From QQVM01 sp964544885 (lineage in GTDB: Bacteria; Bacteroidota; Bacteroidia; AKYH767-A; 2013-40CM-41-45), in assembly GCA_964544885.1 (NCBI GenBank), contig CAZJDX010000006.1, positions 62,001 through 126,000 of the forward strand: a DNA stretch of 64,000 bases. Direction: 5' to 3'. Positions within the stretch are counted from its first letter, which is position 1. Every line of letters starts with the position of its first letter. The translations under genes and the position numbers were made by a program. The notes beneath the pieces are model-generated. The model saw nothing but the letters and a program-made list of their open reading frames with translations. It was not told the DNA's origin and did no database searches. Positions 17,378 through 26,225 of the stretch are shown in pieces.

Positions 17378-18183
17378 TCCCCATTGATGGTCATACCCGA
17401 TTATCAGTATTATTGAGAAGCCATCCGGATGCCCTTGAAAGCATCATATCCTTGTCGCCAAGGTTCGAGAAATTAAGAAACCCCTTTCTTCGCAAGTTGA
17501 TGGCATCCCGGACCTCGATTGAGATGGCGTGCAGCATAGGTTCGGTGAGACTGGAGGAATTCCTTTCGAGCATGGAGAGGCTAGGTTTTGATGTGCAAAA
17601 CCGGACCAAAAAGGCAATGCAAACGGAACACAAAAATCCGCCGGATTTTATGAGCTCGCTGAAAGATAATCAGGTGATCAGTCTCGATGTGATACCGGTA
17701 ATAAACAGAGGAAGTGATCCTTTAAAACTAATCCTGGGCAAAATTGAGTCAATGAAAAGGGATCAGGTATTAAAGTTAACCAACAGCTTCGAACCTCTGC
17801 CTCTCATCCATCTTCTCGAAAAAAGGGGTTTCCAATCTTATACGGAACTTAATGGAGACGGGAATTATATAAGCTATTTTTATAAGCGGATTGAAGCACC
17901 TGTTACCGGCGTTGATGCCAGCAAGTCTGAGGATAATTGGGAGGAGTTAATCGAATCCCGGAAGCTGGGAGTGCATAAAATGGATGTAAGGGCATTGGAA
18001 ATGCCTTTGCCTATGATTACTATTCTGAAAGCATTGGAGGAATTGAATGATGAACAGTTGTTATTCGTAATCCATAAGCGGGTTCCGGTTTTTCTTCTCC
18101 CGGAACTCGATGATAGAAATTTTAAATATACTTTGCGCGAGATAAATGAAAATGAAGTTCACATGTTAATTTTTAAAAACTGA
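17374..18183 (+). CDS. DUF1858-like/double DUF2249 protein
   Basis: 269 aa, soluble. Residues 5-75 (LLRSHPDALESIISLSPRFEKL, then TSIEMACSIGSVRLEEFLSSM) fit the small helical DUF1858/ScdA_N-like domain. Two DUF2249 domains follow: one at about 100-172 (VISLDVIPVINRGSDPLKLI to ISYFYKR) and one at about 194-268 (VHKMDVRALEMPLPMITILK to VHMLIFKN). DUF2249 is a TusA-like small alpha-beta fold with no settled function, common beside denitrification and RIC genes. It overlaps its neighbours by 4 bp (upstream) and 1 bp (downstream, TGATG), so translation is coupled. Confidence 0.8.
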   Translation: MIPIDGHTRLSVLLRSHPDALESIISLSPRFEKLRNPFLRKLMASRTSIEMACSIGSVRLEEFLSSMERLGFDVQNRTKKAMQTEHKNPPDFMSSLKDNQVISLDVIPVINRGSDPLKLILGKIESMKRDQVLKLTNSFEPLPLIHLLEKRGFQSYTELNGDGNYISYFYKRIEAPVTGVDASKSEDNWEELIESRKLGVHKMDVRALEMPLPMITILKALEELNDEQLLFVIHKRVPVFLLPELDDRNFKYTLREINENEVHMLIFKN

Positions 18184-19493
18184 TGAACACGATTTCGCCT
18201 CAGCTCCACGGAAAAAGGGCTACAGCATATGGAGCTGTCCTGCCATTTTATTTATATGCTGCAGTTGCTTTTCTTGTTGCCGCAATTCTTTTGTTCTTTT
18301 CGGCCGATGCATTCAGTCAGCACTATTTTCATCCGAAACTGCTGGCCATCACCCATCTCATGGCCTTAGGATGGGGAACAATGATTATTCTTGGTGCAAG
18401 TAATCAATTGTTACCGGTTTTATCTGAGGGTAAATTGTACAGTAACAAGCTTGCTTATGTTTCGTTTATTTTGGCAGCGATAGGAGTACCCTTGTTGGTA
18501 TTCGGGTTTTACATTTTCGATATGGGACCTACCGCGAAATGGGGAGGAAGATTAGTTGTACTTGCAGTGCTTGTGTATCTGGTAAATGTCTTTATGACAA
18601 TTATAAGGAGCAAAAGCGAAACGGTACATGTGATATTTGTACTGACGGCCACCTTCTGGTTGTTCCTTACCTGCCTCTATGGTCTGGTCATCCTTTATAA
18701 TTTCACATACACCTTATTACCTGAGGACTCACTGCATTACCTGCCACTTCATGCTCATGCCGGTATTATTGGATGGTTTCTGCTTTTGATCATCGGAGTC
18801 GCGTCAAAACTGGTCCCGATGTTTCTCATCTCAACCTATTCCAACAATACTTTACTATGGTTGATCTATATCCTGATAAATGGAGCGTTGTCAGCATATG
18901 TGTTTATGTTTCTTCTTGAAGGAAATGACTTGCTTGTATTAATGCCTTCAGTTTTACTGACAATCGGGATACTGGCTTTTATTTATTTCTGTTTTATGAC
19001 TTTCAGGTTGCGATTACGCAAAAAAGTTGATGAGCAGATGAAAATATCCTTACTCAGTATCATGCTGATATTTATCCCTTTGCTGTTATTATTCGCCATC
19101 ATTGCTTCTTCTGCAGTATCAGGAGCACAGAATATAAAACTCACTATCGCCTATGGCTTCTTGATTTTCTTTGGATGGATCACGGCCATTATACTTGGTA
19201 TGACTTTTAAGACGCTTCCTTTTATTGTCTGGAGCAGGATCTATCAGACAGGGAGCGGTCGGGAGCGGGTTCCATCACCCCGTGATATGTTTAACAATAC
19301 CATGTTCAGGGTGATGAGCCTTGCTTATCTTGCCGGCCTTATCGTCTTTACAACAGGAATTCTGATCAATGGAGGACTCATGCTTCGTATTGGTGCCTTT
19401 TTCATACTGCTAACGGCCATACTCTATTGTTGGAATATTATTTTGTTAATGTCACATAATAAATCACTCGTCCGGAATGGAGAGCAGCACTGA
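18183..19493 (+). CDS. 12-TM heme-copper-oxidase-like/NnrS-like membrane protein
   Basis: 436 aa with about 12 transmembrane helices. Histidines sit in helix-associated motifs: FHPKLLAITHLMALGWG (about 50-66), and LPLHAHAGIIGWFLLLIIG (about 186-204). These resemble the heme-ligand motifs of cytochrome oxidase subunit I and of NnrS. It lacks the full set of six histidines of a catalytic subunit I, so it is not a normal terminal oxidase. In Bacteroidota such proteins occur beside RIC and DUF2249 genes. A role in handling nitric oxide or in heme/copper-linked electron transfer is an inference. The start overlaps the previous stop by 1 bp and the next gene starts inside it by 17 bp. Confidence 0.75.
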   Translation: MNTISPQLHGKRATAYGAVLPFYLYAAVAFLVAAILLFFSADAFSQHYFHPKLLAITHLMALGWGTMIILGASNQLLPVLSEGKLYSNKLAYVSFILAAIGVPLLVFGFYIFDMGPTAKWGGRLVVLAVLVYLVNVFMTIIRSKSETVHVIFVLTATFWLFLTCLYGLVILYNFTYTLLPEDSLHYLPLHAHAGIIGWFLLLIIGVASKLVPMFLISTYSNNTLLWLIYILINGALSAYVFMFLLEGNDLLVLMPSVLLTIGILAFIYFCFMTFRLRLRKKVDEQMKISLLSIMLIFIPLLLLFAIIASSAVSGAQNIKLTIAYGFLIFFGWITAIILGMTFKTLPFIVWSRIYQTGSGRERVPSPRDMFNNTMFRVMSLAYLAGLIVFTTGILINGGLMLRIGAFFILLTAILYCWNIILLMSHNKSLVRNGEQH

Positions 19494-19794
19494 TATAAAA
19501 CACACCATTGCCGTCAATGCGTTGAGAAATGTACTGGATCCCGAAATCGGATTAAGTGTGATCGACCTGGGTTTGATCTATGAAGTGGAGTTTGATGAAA
19601 AGAAGTCAGGAATTTTATGTACGATGACTTTAACGACTCCATCCTGTCCTATGGGAGATTCGATCAGGAACAGAGTGGAGGATTGTCTCAGTGATGTTTT
19701 CCGGCATTATTCTGTCCGGGTTGAAGTTACGTTTGAACCACCATGGTCACCGGAAATGATATCTGAGGAAGGAAAAATATTTTTGAATACCTGA
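19477..19794 (+). CDS. DUF59/MIP18 iron-sulfur assembly protein (SufT-like)
   Basis: 105 aa. It is one DUF59 domain: LRNVLDPEIGLSVIDLGLIY at about 13-32, the TLTTPSCPMGDSIRNRV stretch with the conserved cysteine, and FEPPWSPEMIS near the end. The family includes SufT, PaaD and eukaryotic CIA2, which help mature iron-sulfur proteins. Inside a RIC and Rrf2 cluster it fits repair or re-supply of clusters after stress. It overlaps the membrane protein gene by 17 bp and ends 2 bp before the Rrf2 regulator. Confidence 0.88.
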   Translation: MESSTDIKHTIAVNALRNVLDPEIGLSVIDLGLIYEVEFDEKKSGILCTMTLTTPSCPMGDSIRNRVEDCLSDVFRHYSVRVEVTFEPPWSPEMISEEGKIFLNT

Positions 19795-19796
19795 TT

Positions 19797-20225
19797 ATGT
19801 TAAGCCTCAGTTGCAAAGCGTCAATTAAAGCGGTCATATTTCTGGGTTCCAAAGCGGAACCGGAATACAGATCTGGTATAAGAGAAGTTGCCTCATTCAT
19901 CAATGAGAATGAGCATACGGTCGCCAAATTGCTTCAGAAGTTGGTTAAGGAGGGTATTATCAATAGCGTAAAGGGGCCTAAGGGTGGATTCTTTATAACG
20001 GCAAAGCAAAAGCAGCAACCGATAATAAAAATTGTGGAAACTATTGATGGAAAGGAAGTCTTTCAGCAATGTGGGCTCGGCTTGAGCAAGTGTTCTCAGA
20101 CACATCCTTGTCCGATACATGATGATTTCAAGCCTGTTCGTGACCTTTTTAAAAAGCTTTGTGAAGAAAAGAAAATTAGTGATCTTGAACGGGATGTAAA
20201 GAGCGGACTGTCGTATCTTGTGTAA
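19797..20225 (+). CDS. Rrf2-family regulator with three-cysteine cluster motif
   Basis: 142 aa, winged helix-turn-helix followed by a cysteine motif. The recognition region VAKLLQKLVKEGIINSVKG and the wing GPKGGFF are typical of Rrf2. Cys92, Cys99 and Cys105 (CGLGLSKCSQTHPC) match the position of the cluster ligands in IscR and NsrR, so a [2Fe-2S] or [4Fe-4S] sensor is likely. As the last gene of the cluster it probably controls it, through the palindrome at 15790-15815. NsrR-like nitric oxide sensing is the best guess from the company it keeps; an IscR or general redox role cannot be excluded. Confidence 0.88.
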   Translation: MLSLSCKASIKAVIFLGSKAEPEYRSGIREVASFINENEHTVAKLLQKLVKEGIINSVKGPKGGFFITAKQKQQPIIKIVETIDGKEVFQQCGLGLSKCSQTHPCPIHDDFKPVRDLFKKLCEEKKISDLERDVKSGLSYLV

Positions 20226-20315
20226 TATCAGATAGCAGAAAACGCCTACATTAAGGTATCTCCGGTTTGTACAGGATTTATACAGAATTTTGAAATATTA
20301 TTCTGAAAAATTTAA

Positions 20316-21011
20316 ATGAAACTCTTAATAGTTGAGGATAATCAAAAGCTGCTCGACTCAATTCTCGAATCCTTATCGGCCGAAAAGTTCCTCTGTGTCA
20401 GCGCCGACAATTTCATGACAGCACATGAGAAACTTAATTTGTATTCCTATGATATCCTTATCGTAGATATAAATCTTCCGGATGGAACAGGTCTTGATCT
20501 GATCAGGGAAGTGAAAAAACTGAACAAGGAAACCGGAGTCATTATAATATCAGCCAGAAATTCAACAGGAAACAAAATAGAAGGACTTGAGTTGGGAGCC
20601 GACGACTACATTACAAAACCGTTTGATATGGCCGAATTGGTGGCAAGGGTTAAGGCATTGTACAGGAGACGAAACCTGCTGGGCAGCAGCCTGATCAATT
20701 TCGGGGAGATCTCTATGGATACTGACAGTCGAAGCGTGAAGGCAAAGGGTGTTGATGTGGAACTTACCAAAAGTGAGTATGAGATACTATTGTTCTTTTT
20801 CTCAAATCCGGAACGGGTGCTGACCAAAGAGAGCATTGCTGAGCATATCTGGGGTGACAATATGGACCTCGTGGATTCTTATGACTTCATTTACTCTCAC
20901 ATCAAGAATCTCAGAAAGAAAATTACGGCAACCGGTGCAACTGATCCGCTCAAGGCTGTTTATGGAATTGGTTATAAACTCGATCTAAGCAAAGCGGATG
21001 GACCTGATTAG
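20316..21011 (+). CDS. OmpR/QseB-type response regulator
   Basis: 231 aa. The receiver domain has the acidic pair near residue 8, phospho-acceptor Asp51 (ILIVDINLPDG) and the conserved Lys in ITKPFDMAE. The C-terminal winged helix (about 130-228) has TKSEYEILLFFFSNPERVLTKE and HIKNLRKKI. The start of the kinase gene overlaps its end by 14 bp. The order regulator, kinase, YgiW-like protein mirrors ygiW-qseBC of enterobacteria. Confidence 0.93.
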   Translation: MKLLIVEDNQKLLDSILESLSAEKFLCVSADNFMTAHEKLNLYSYDILIVDINLPDGTGLDLIREVKKLNKETGVIIISARNSTGNKIEGLELGADDYITKPFDMAELVARVKALYRRRNLLGSSLINFGEISMDTDSRSVKAKGVDVELTKSEYEILLFFFSNPERVLTKESIAEHIWGDNMDLVDSYDFIYSHIKNLRKKITATGATDPLKAVYGIGYKLDLSKADGPD

Positions 21012-22233
21012 AAAAACATACTCTCTCACCGCATTGTGGATGCTTCCGGTAATCGTCCTGGGAAGCATTTTCTGTTTTTATATGATTCGCTATATCTCAT
21101 ATGAGGAAACAGATGAGTTTCTCAATTATGAGATGGAAAGACTGGTTGCCTATTATCAGGAATTTAATGAACTTCCGGAATACAGCAAAGTTGCGGATAT
21201 CATACCCGATCTTTGGTATGACAAACCTGTAGTGAGAGACACTTTGATTCTTGAGCCGGGTGATAATGAACTCGTCCCACATCGTGAGCTCAGATTCAGT
21301 ATACAAAATAAAGGAAGGAACTACACAATTGTATTACGGCAACTTTTGCCGGGGCAGGATGATATCGCGGAGGGAACCTTGTTCATTATTGTCGGATTTG
21401 TCGGATTGATAGCGGTTTCATTGATAGTGATTCTGAATATGGCGAATAAAAGGATATGGAATCCATTTTATAATACACTGGGCCTTCTTAGAAATTATAA
21501 GATCAGTGATCCACAGCCTGTTTTCAGAAGTTCTTCTATTGATGAATTTGAAAGCCTGAATAATACACTGAGCCACCTTTTAAAAAAAATGTCGGACGAC
21601 TACCATCACACAAAGGAATTCAATGAGAATGCCTCACATGAGTTGCAGACACATCTCGCCGTGATCAGAACAAATACGGAAAAACTTATCAATGATCCCT
21701 CCGGTAAGTATCAGACAGTACCGGAGTTGAGTTCTATTTATTCCGCGGTCACCAGGCTTTCAAAAGCACAACGATCATTACTGCTGTTAAGTCGTATAAG
21801 CAACCGCGAATTTATCAACGATACAGATGTAAATTTTGAAAATGTTTTGAAGCAAAGTTTGTCTTTGTACAAGGAAGCAATTGAACTGCGAAGGATCAGG
21901 GTACTAGAAGATAGTTCGCCGATTCATATTACTATCGATGCCGGACTTGCAGAGATCCTGATGAACAATCTGATCAAGAATGCAGTAAAACATAATACGG
22001 ATGGAGGATTCATTAACATCTTATTAAATGCACATGAACTGAGGATCTCAAACAGCGGCCTGGCTTTTGAAGGAGATCCTGAAGATCTGATGAAGCGTTT
22101 TTCAAAAGGGATCAGTGGAAACATTGGAATTGGCCTTGCCATCGTCCGGCAAATTTGTGAAATGTACAATTTCAGGGTTAGCTATACCATCTCAGGAAAA
22201 ACTGAGCATGTGATCAGAATATTTTTCACCTGA
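20998..22233 (+). CDS. sensor histidine kinase with atypical H-box
   Basis: 411 aa. Two transmembrane helices (about 12-32 and 126-148) frame a ~95-residue periplasmic domain. The dimerisation domain has NASHELQTHLAV: His214 is in place, but the proline that normally follows (HELxTPL) is His219. The ATPase domain has NNLIKNAVKHN and GIGLAIVRQICEMY. The degenerate ATP-lid region SNSGLAFEGDPEDLMKRF is common in Bacteroidota kinases. It is coupled to its regulator by a 14-bp overlap. The H-box change should affect the phosphatase rather than the kinase step, judging by studies of this proline in other kinases; that is inference here. Confidence 0.9.
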   Translation: MDLIRKTYSLTALWMLPVIVLGSIFCFYMIRYISYEETDEFLNYEMERLVAYYQEFNELPEYSKVADIIPDLWYDKPVVRDTLILEPGDNELVPHRELRFSIQNKGRNYTIVLRQLLPGQDDIAEGTLFIIVGFVGLIAVSLIVILNMANKRIWNPFYNTLGLLRNYKISDPQPVFRSSSIDEFESLNNTLSHLLKKMSDDYHHTKEFNENASHELQTHLAVIRTNTEKLINDPSGKYQTVPELSSIYSAVTRLSKAQRSLLLLSRISNREFINDTDVNFENVLKQSLSLYKEAIELRRIRVLEDSSPIHITIDAGLAEILMNNLIKNAVKHNTDGGFINILLNAHELRISNSGLAFEGDPEDLMKRFSKGISGNIGIGLAIVRQICEMYNFRVSYTISGKTEHVIRIFFT

Positions 22234-22268
22234 TACCGCTTATCCAGATTCCCTACAAATTGCCCGTG

Positions 22269-22276
22269 TAATTTTG
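22269..22276 (+). promoter_or_regulatory. candidate -7 box, YgiW-like gene
   Basis: TAATTTTG matches TAnnTTTG, 19 bp before the ATG at 22296. It suggests that the OB-fold gene has its own promoter, possibly under control of the adjacent two-component pair. No -33 match. Confidence 0.4.
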
Positions 22277-22295
22277 ATTCCATAATAAATCACTT

Positions 22296-22667
22296 ATGGA
22301 GACGATAAAGAAATTACTACCCGCATTTATTTTGCTGGTGATGTCCGGGACAGCCAGAGCCCAATATACCGGACCCGGTACCTTAGACAGACTTTATTCG
22401 GTGAAAGAGATACGGGAGAATGCTTCACGTCTTGACAGAACAGACGCACTGGTCAGGGTAAGAGGCTATATAACCGGTCAGATCAACAAGGACACTTTCA
22501 CATTCAAAGATTCTTCCGGAACGATGCATATTGAAATCAGCAAGAAGCATATGCCGGCCACCCCTTTCGATGATAAGACTGAAGTGATAATTATTGGTGA
22601 AGTCGATAATGATATGTTTGAAGAAATTGAAGTTGAAGCGGAACAAATAATATTTCCCGGAAGCTAA
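22296..22667 (+). CDS. YgiW/YdeI-family OB-fold periplasmic protein
   Basis: 123 aa with a signal peptide ending near ARAQY. The mature part is one bacterial OB-fold (BOF): SVKEIRENASRLDRTDALVRVRG, then ITGQINKDTFTFKDSSG and ending EIEVEAEQI. Members such as YgiW and YdeI are linked to stress tolerance and bind cationic peptides or other ligands in the periplasm. The position just after a QseBC-like pair matches the enterobacterial ygiW-qseBC locus, although gene order differs. Confidence 0.85.
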   Translation: METIKKLLPAFILLVMSGTARAQYTGPGTLDRLYSVKEIRENASRLDRTDALVRVRGYITGQINKDTFTFKDSSGTMHIEISKKHMPATPFDDKTEVIIIGEVDNDMFEEIEVEAEQIIFPGS

Positions 22668-22738
22668 ACCATTTTTAAACTTATTGGTTCAATCCGTTAA
22701 TTTACGGATCAGAGCCGGAACAATAAATGTAAAAAAGG

Positions 22739-23668
22739 ATGAAGAAAAAGATGATGATTTTACTGACGGCAATTGCTCTGAATTGTTCGGACAGCGTCGC
22801 TCAGAAGTATATTTTCAATTATAGTTTGAACAATCCCGACAGACAATTCGATTTGCCCCTGATTCTTAATGAGGTTTCCGGATTAACGGACATCGATTCG
22901 GCGCATGTAGCCTGCGTGCAGGATGAGTTGGGAATAATTTTCATCTATAATTTTCGAACAGGGAAGGTAGTGAACCAACATAAGTTTGATCTTACCGGGG
23001 ATTTCGAAGGGCTTAGTTATACAGGGAAATCCATTTTTGTTCTTCGCAGCGACGGAAGATTGACAGAGTGGAGTGGATTCAAACCCGGTTCAGGCGGGGA
23101 GCGCATCACCCATTACAAACTTCCCTTGCAGACATCGAATAATGAGGGTCTTTGTTTTGATAAGAAAAGAAACAGACTGTTGATTGCCGCTAAAAGCAAG
23201 CCATTCGATCATGATGTTAAATCAGAGAGGTTCATCTATGAATTTGATCTGAATAAAGGAATCCTAAACCGGCAGCCTGTTTACAGTTTGAATACGGACA
23301 AGCTTGCAGTAAAAGCCCGTGAGTTCAGACTAAATCCACACAGCATTGCCCCTAATGGTAAAATGAGGCCATTCAATTTTCGTCCGGCAAGCCTGGCAAT
23401 TCATCCCCATAGCGATATGATTTATATAATCTCTGCGGCCGACAGATTGCTCCTTGTGATGAACCCTGCAGGTGAGGTAGTTCATATGGAAGCGCTCAGT
23501 CCTGCGCTGTATGCCAAAGCGGAGGGAATCACCTTTCTGAATGATGGGACAATGATCATCACTAATGAAGCCGCAGGAAATTCTCCCACACTTTTATTAT
23601 TTGAATCCAAGAACCTGAAAAGGCGGACAGCACTGCAAGATCCTTCTTTGTTTCAGATTCACCGTTAA
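22739..23668 (+). CDS. SdiA-regulated-domain (YjiK-like) exported protein
   Basis: 309 aa with signal peptide (cleavage near SVAQK). The body is a beta-propeller-like SdiA-regulated domain: LNEVSGLTDIDSAHVACVQDELG, then GDFEGLSYTGKSIFVLRSDGRL and NNEGLCFDKKRNRLLIAAKSK, ending KAEGITFLNDGTMIITNEA. The family is periplasmic or surface exposed with unknown ligand; the name comes from one member's control by the quorum regulator SdiA, not from biochemistry. It follows the YgiW-like gene by 71 bp. Confidence 0.85.
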   Translation: MKKKMMILLTAIALNCSDSVAQKYIFNYSLNNPDRQFDLPLILNEVSGLTDIDSAHVACVQDELGIIFIYNFRTGKVVNQHKFDLTGDFEGLSYTGKSIFVLRSDGRLTEWSGFKPGSGGERITHYKLPLQTSNNEGLCFDKKRNRLLIAAKSKPFDHDVKSERFIYEFDLNKGILNRQPVYSLNTDKLAVKAREFRLNPHSIAPNGKMRPFNFRPASLAIHPHSDMIYIISAADRLLLVMNPAGEVVHMEALSPALYAKAEGITFLNDGTMIITNEAAGNSPTLLLFESKNLKRRTALQDPSLFQIHR

Positions 23669-23707
23669 GGTGAAGCCGGCACAAAAGTAAGCTTCAGGAC
23701 CTTTTTT
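23667..23707 (+). terminator. possible terminator after the SdiA-regulated gene
   Basis: AAGGTGAAGC and GCTTCAGGACCTT can pair (GAAGC/GCTTC plus AAGGT/ACCTT around a 3-nt bulge) and are followed by TTTT. It begins at the stop codon. Confidence 0.5.
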
Positions 23708-24025
23708 CCTTTATGGGAATGTACCTTGCTTTATGCCTTGGCTGGATAGTATGCTTTCACAAAACGATGGAAGCATACTGACTTGTTTCATACCCGGTTT
23801 CCTTAAAGGACTCAAATTTTCAGTTTTTCTGGCTGAATTAACAGGCTTATCCAAGCCATCCGTGTTTTGAGGAATTTAAGCAGGGGTGCTGGACAAAGGC
23901 ATGTTTTTTTAGTATCTTTAAACTAAAGAATCCGGCAGATACTGTATAATTCCTTTTAATCGTATACTGAAACCCGAAAATCCGGAGCGTTCCGATTGAT
24001 TTAAAAATGTAGATATAATAAGTTC
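23669..24025. other. intergenic region before FG-GAP gene
   Basis: About 357 bp. After the possible terminator there is no open frame of note. TATCTTTA at 23913-23920 is a one-mismatch -7 box and would give a leader of about 100 nt for the gene at 24026. Confidence 0.4.
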
Positions 24026-26206
24026 ATGTCCTTCCGGAGCGTACATTTATTCCCTCAATATTTTTTTGTGTTTAGTTACAGCCGTACTGTTAAGGCAGTT
24101 TTAAGGACCTTGAGTTGTTTGCTTTTGATTTTTTATCTGACCGTCTGTGTCTCTTCGGCTCAGGTACTTAGCGCTTACTCCGCGTTGACTATGACAATTG
24201 GTAAGGATACCAGCATCAGCCCTCTTTCCATACCGTCAAACACTGTGAAGATCTCCGTCTTTGCGTCCGGAAACTTTTCTGGCGTCCTGACGGCAAGAGC
24301 TTCGACCGGCGTTATTACCATCACCAATGCTAAACCGGCAGGAAATTATACGATCACGGTAATGGCATTCAGCTCGTCCGGCAACAGTACAAGCCAGTCT
24401 TTCAACCTTACCGTCAATAATACTGAATGCAGTGATGGACGATTCAACGGGAACACTACGGTTCCGGTCCTCAGACCAAATCTTACCGGACTTGCCATCG
24501 GCGATTTTAACGGGGATGGAAACCAGGATATTGCTGCAGCCCATGTGGGATACAATTCTGTTGAAGTAAGCCTTGGAAACGGTTCCGGTGGTTTCAGTCC
24601 TGCAAGCGAAATTGGCGCAACTTCACATCCTTACGCACTTGTCATCGGGGATTTCGACAGAGACGGAAAGCAGGATATGGCTATTGCCTGTGAAGGAGCC
24701 AATCTTGTCGCTATCAGGATGGGAGATGGAAACGGAGGGTTCAGCGTAAACTCCAATGTTCCTGTTGGTCAAAGTCCGATCGGAATCGCGCTGGGTGATT
24801 TTAATAATGATGGAAAACAGGACATTGTTACGGCGAATTATATAGATCACAATTTGTCGATACGATTGGGTGATGGAGCGGGAGGATTTACTTCCGCGGC
24901 AAGCGTAAGTGTTGGTTCTTATCCGGAGTCGGTGGCAGTTGGTGACTTTAATAGTGATGGAAAGCAAGATCTGGCCATAGCAAACCGAGGTTCTGACAAT
25001 GTCTCTATCCGCATGGGAAATGGGCTTGGCGGATTCAGTGTCAAACCAAACATACCTGTCGGCTACAGTCCTTCAAGTATTGTCATCGATGATTTTAACA
25101 GAGACGGGCATCAGGATTTTGCTGTTTCCAATCATGCGTCTAATTCAATTTCTGTTCGATACGGCAACGGAACAGGAACCTTTACCGGAAATACTGAAAT
25201 ACCTGTAGGTCATGGGCCTTATTGTCTCGCTTCAGGTAACTTCAACGGGGATGATTTCACGGATCTTGTCGTCACCAATTACTTCGGAAATACAGTCAGT
25301 GCCCGTTTTGGTGATGGTGCAGGTGGTTTCACCGGTACGGCTCTGTTTCCGGTTGGAACTTATCCAACAGGAATTGCCGTGGGAGAATTTAATAATGATA
25401 AGAGGATGGATCTTGCTATTGCAAATTATTATGATCATACCATTTCTGTCAGGTATGGAATGAATGGAATTCCTTCCCCGAATCCACTAAGCAGCAATAG
25501 CCCGGTATGTGACGGACAAAGACTGAGACTATATAGCTATGGCGGAAAATCCTATTCCTGGTCCGGGCCGGGGGGCTTCAGCTCGACCCTCCAGAATCCG
25601 GAGATCAATCCGGTATCGCTCAGTCACCATGGTGTCTTTGCTCTCACAATGACCGATATGAACAATTGCATTGCGACAAGTACCACTATGATAAACGTTA
25701 ACCCCTTACCTGTGGTTAGTTTTACGCTTCCTACTGATTCACTTTGTGTTTTTGATCATGCCATGCCGCTGAGCGGCGGCTTGCCGGCCGGTGGCGTTTA
25801 CCTGGGTCCGGGGGTAACAAATTCCTCATTTAACCCAGGTGTGGCCGGGGCAGGAAGCCATTACCTGTATTATTCCTTTACCGATTCAAATGAATGTACT
25901 AACTCGGCAACGGATAAAATGACTGTGTTGATTTGTGCTGCGACTCCGGAAATATCAAACGAAAATATTTTTTCGGTTTACCCTAACCCTGTGAATAAGT
26001 CATTTACCGTTGAAGCCGGAGAAATAATTGGTCCCGGTTGCCACTTGACTCTTTTAAATACGGACGGATCAGTAATCGCTGAGTGGGAGTTTACAGGAAA
26101 GAACAGGCAGGAATTTTCACTCGAAGATTTTCAGTCGGGGCTTTATGTGCTCAGGCTAAGCGGAAATGAAACGCAGGGCTTTACCAGGATTATCAAACTG
26201 GAGTAA
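24026..26206 (+). CDS. FG-GAP/VCBS-repeat T9SS-exported protein
   Basis: 726 aa. The N-terminus is long for a signal peptide (hydrophobic core about 27-43, ending SSAQV), so the true start may be later, but no internal Met precedes the core. A domain of about 90 residues is followed by seven repeats of about 55 residues, each with a calcium-type loop: IGDFNGDGNQDIA, IGDFDRDGKQDMA, LGDFNNDGKQDIV, VGDFNSDGKQDLA and three weaker copies. These form an FG-GAP beta-propeller. An Ig-like segment and a T9SS sorting domain (FSVYPNPVNKSFTVEAG to GLYVLRLSGN) end the protein. A surface adhesin or ligand-binding role is likely. Confidence 0.83.
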   Translation: MSFRSVHLFPQYFFVFSYSRTVKAVLRTLSCLLLIFYLTVCVSSAQVLSAYSALTMTIGKDTSISPLSIPSNTVKISVFASGNFSGVLTARASTGVITITNAKPAGNYTITVMAFSSSGNSTSQSFNLTVNNTECSDGRFNGNTTVPVLRPNLTGLAIGDFNGDGNQDIAAAHVGYNSVEVSLGNGSGGFSPASEIGATSHPYALVIGDFDRDGKQDMAIACEGANLVAIRMGDGNGGFSVNSNVPVGQSPIGIALGDFNNDGKQDIVTANYIDHNLSIRLGDGAGGFTSAASVSVGSYPESVAVGDFNSDGKQDLAIANRGSDNVSIRMGNGLGGFSVKPNIPVGYSPSSIVIDDFNRDGHQDFAVSNHASNSISVRYGNGTGTFTGNTEIPVGHGPYCLASGNFNGDDFTDLVVTNYFGNTVSARFGDGAGGFTGTALFPVGTYPTGIAVGEFNNDKRMDLAIANYYDHTISVRYGMNGIPSPNPLSSNSPVCDGQRLRLYSYGGKSYSWSGPGGFSSTLQNPEINPVSLSHHGVFALTMTDMNNCIATSTTMINVNPLPVVSFTLPTDSLCVFDHAMPLSGGLPAGGVYLGPGVTNSSFNPGVAGAGSHYLYYSFTDSNECTNSATDKMTVLICAATPEISNENIFSVYPNPVNKSFTVEAGEIIGPGCHLTLLNTDGSVIAEWEFTGKNRQEFSLEDFQSGLYVLRLSGNETQGFTRIIKLE

Positions 26207-26225
26207 AAAGCCAGGAGCTGACAAT

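Noticed and set aside
24480..25450. Regular repeats resembling a CRISPR or tandem DNA array
   Set aside because: They are protein-level FG-GAP repeats of about 55 codons with divergent DNA and no spacers.
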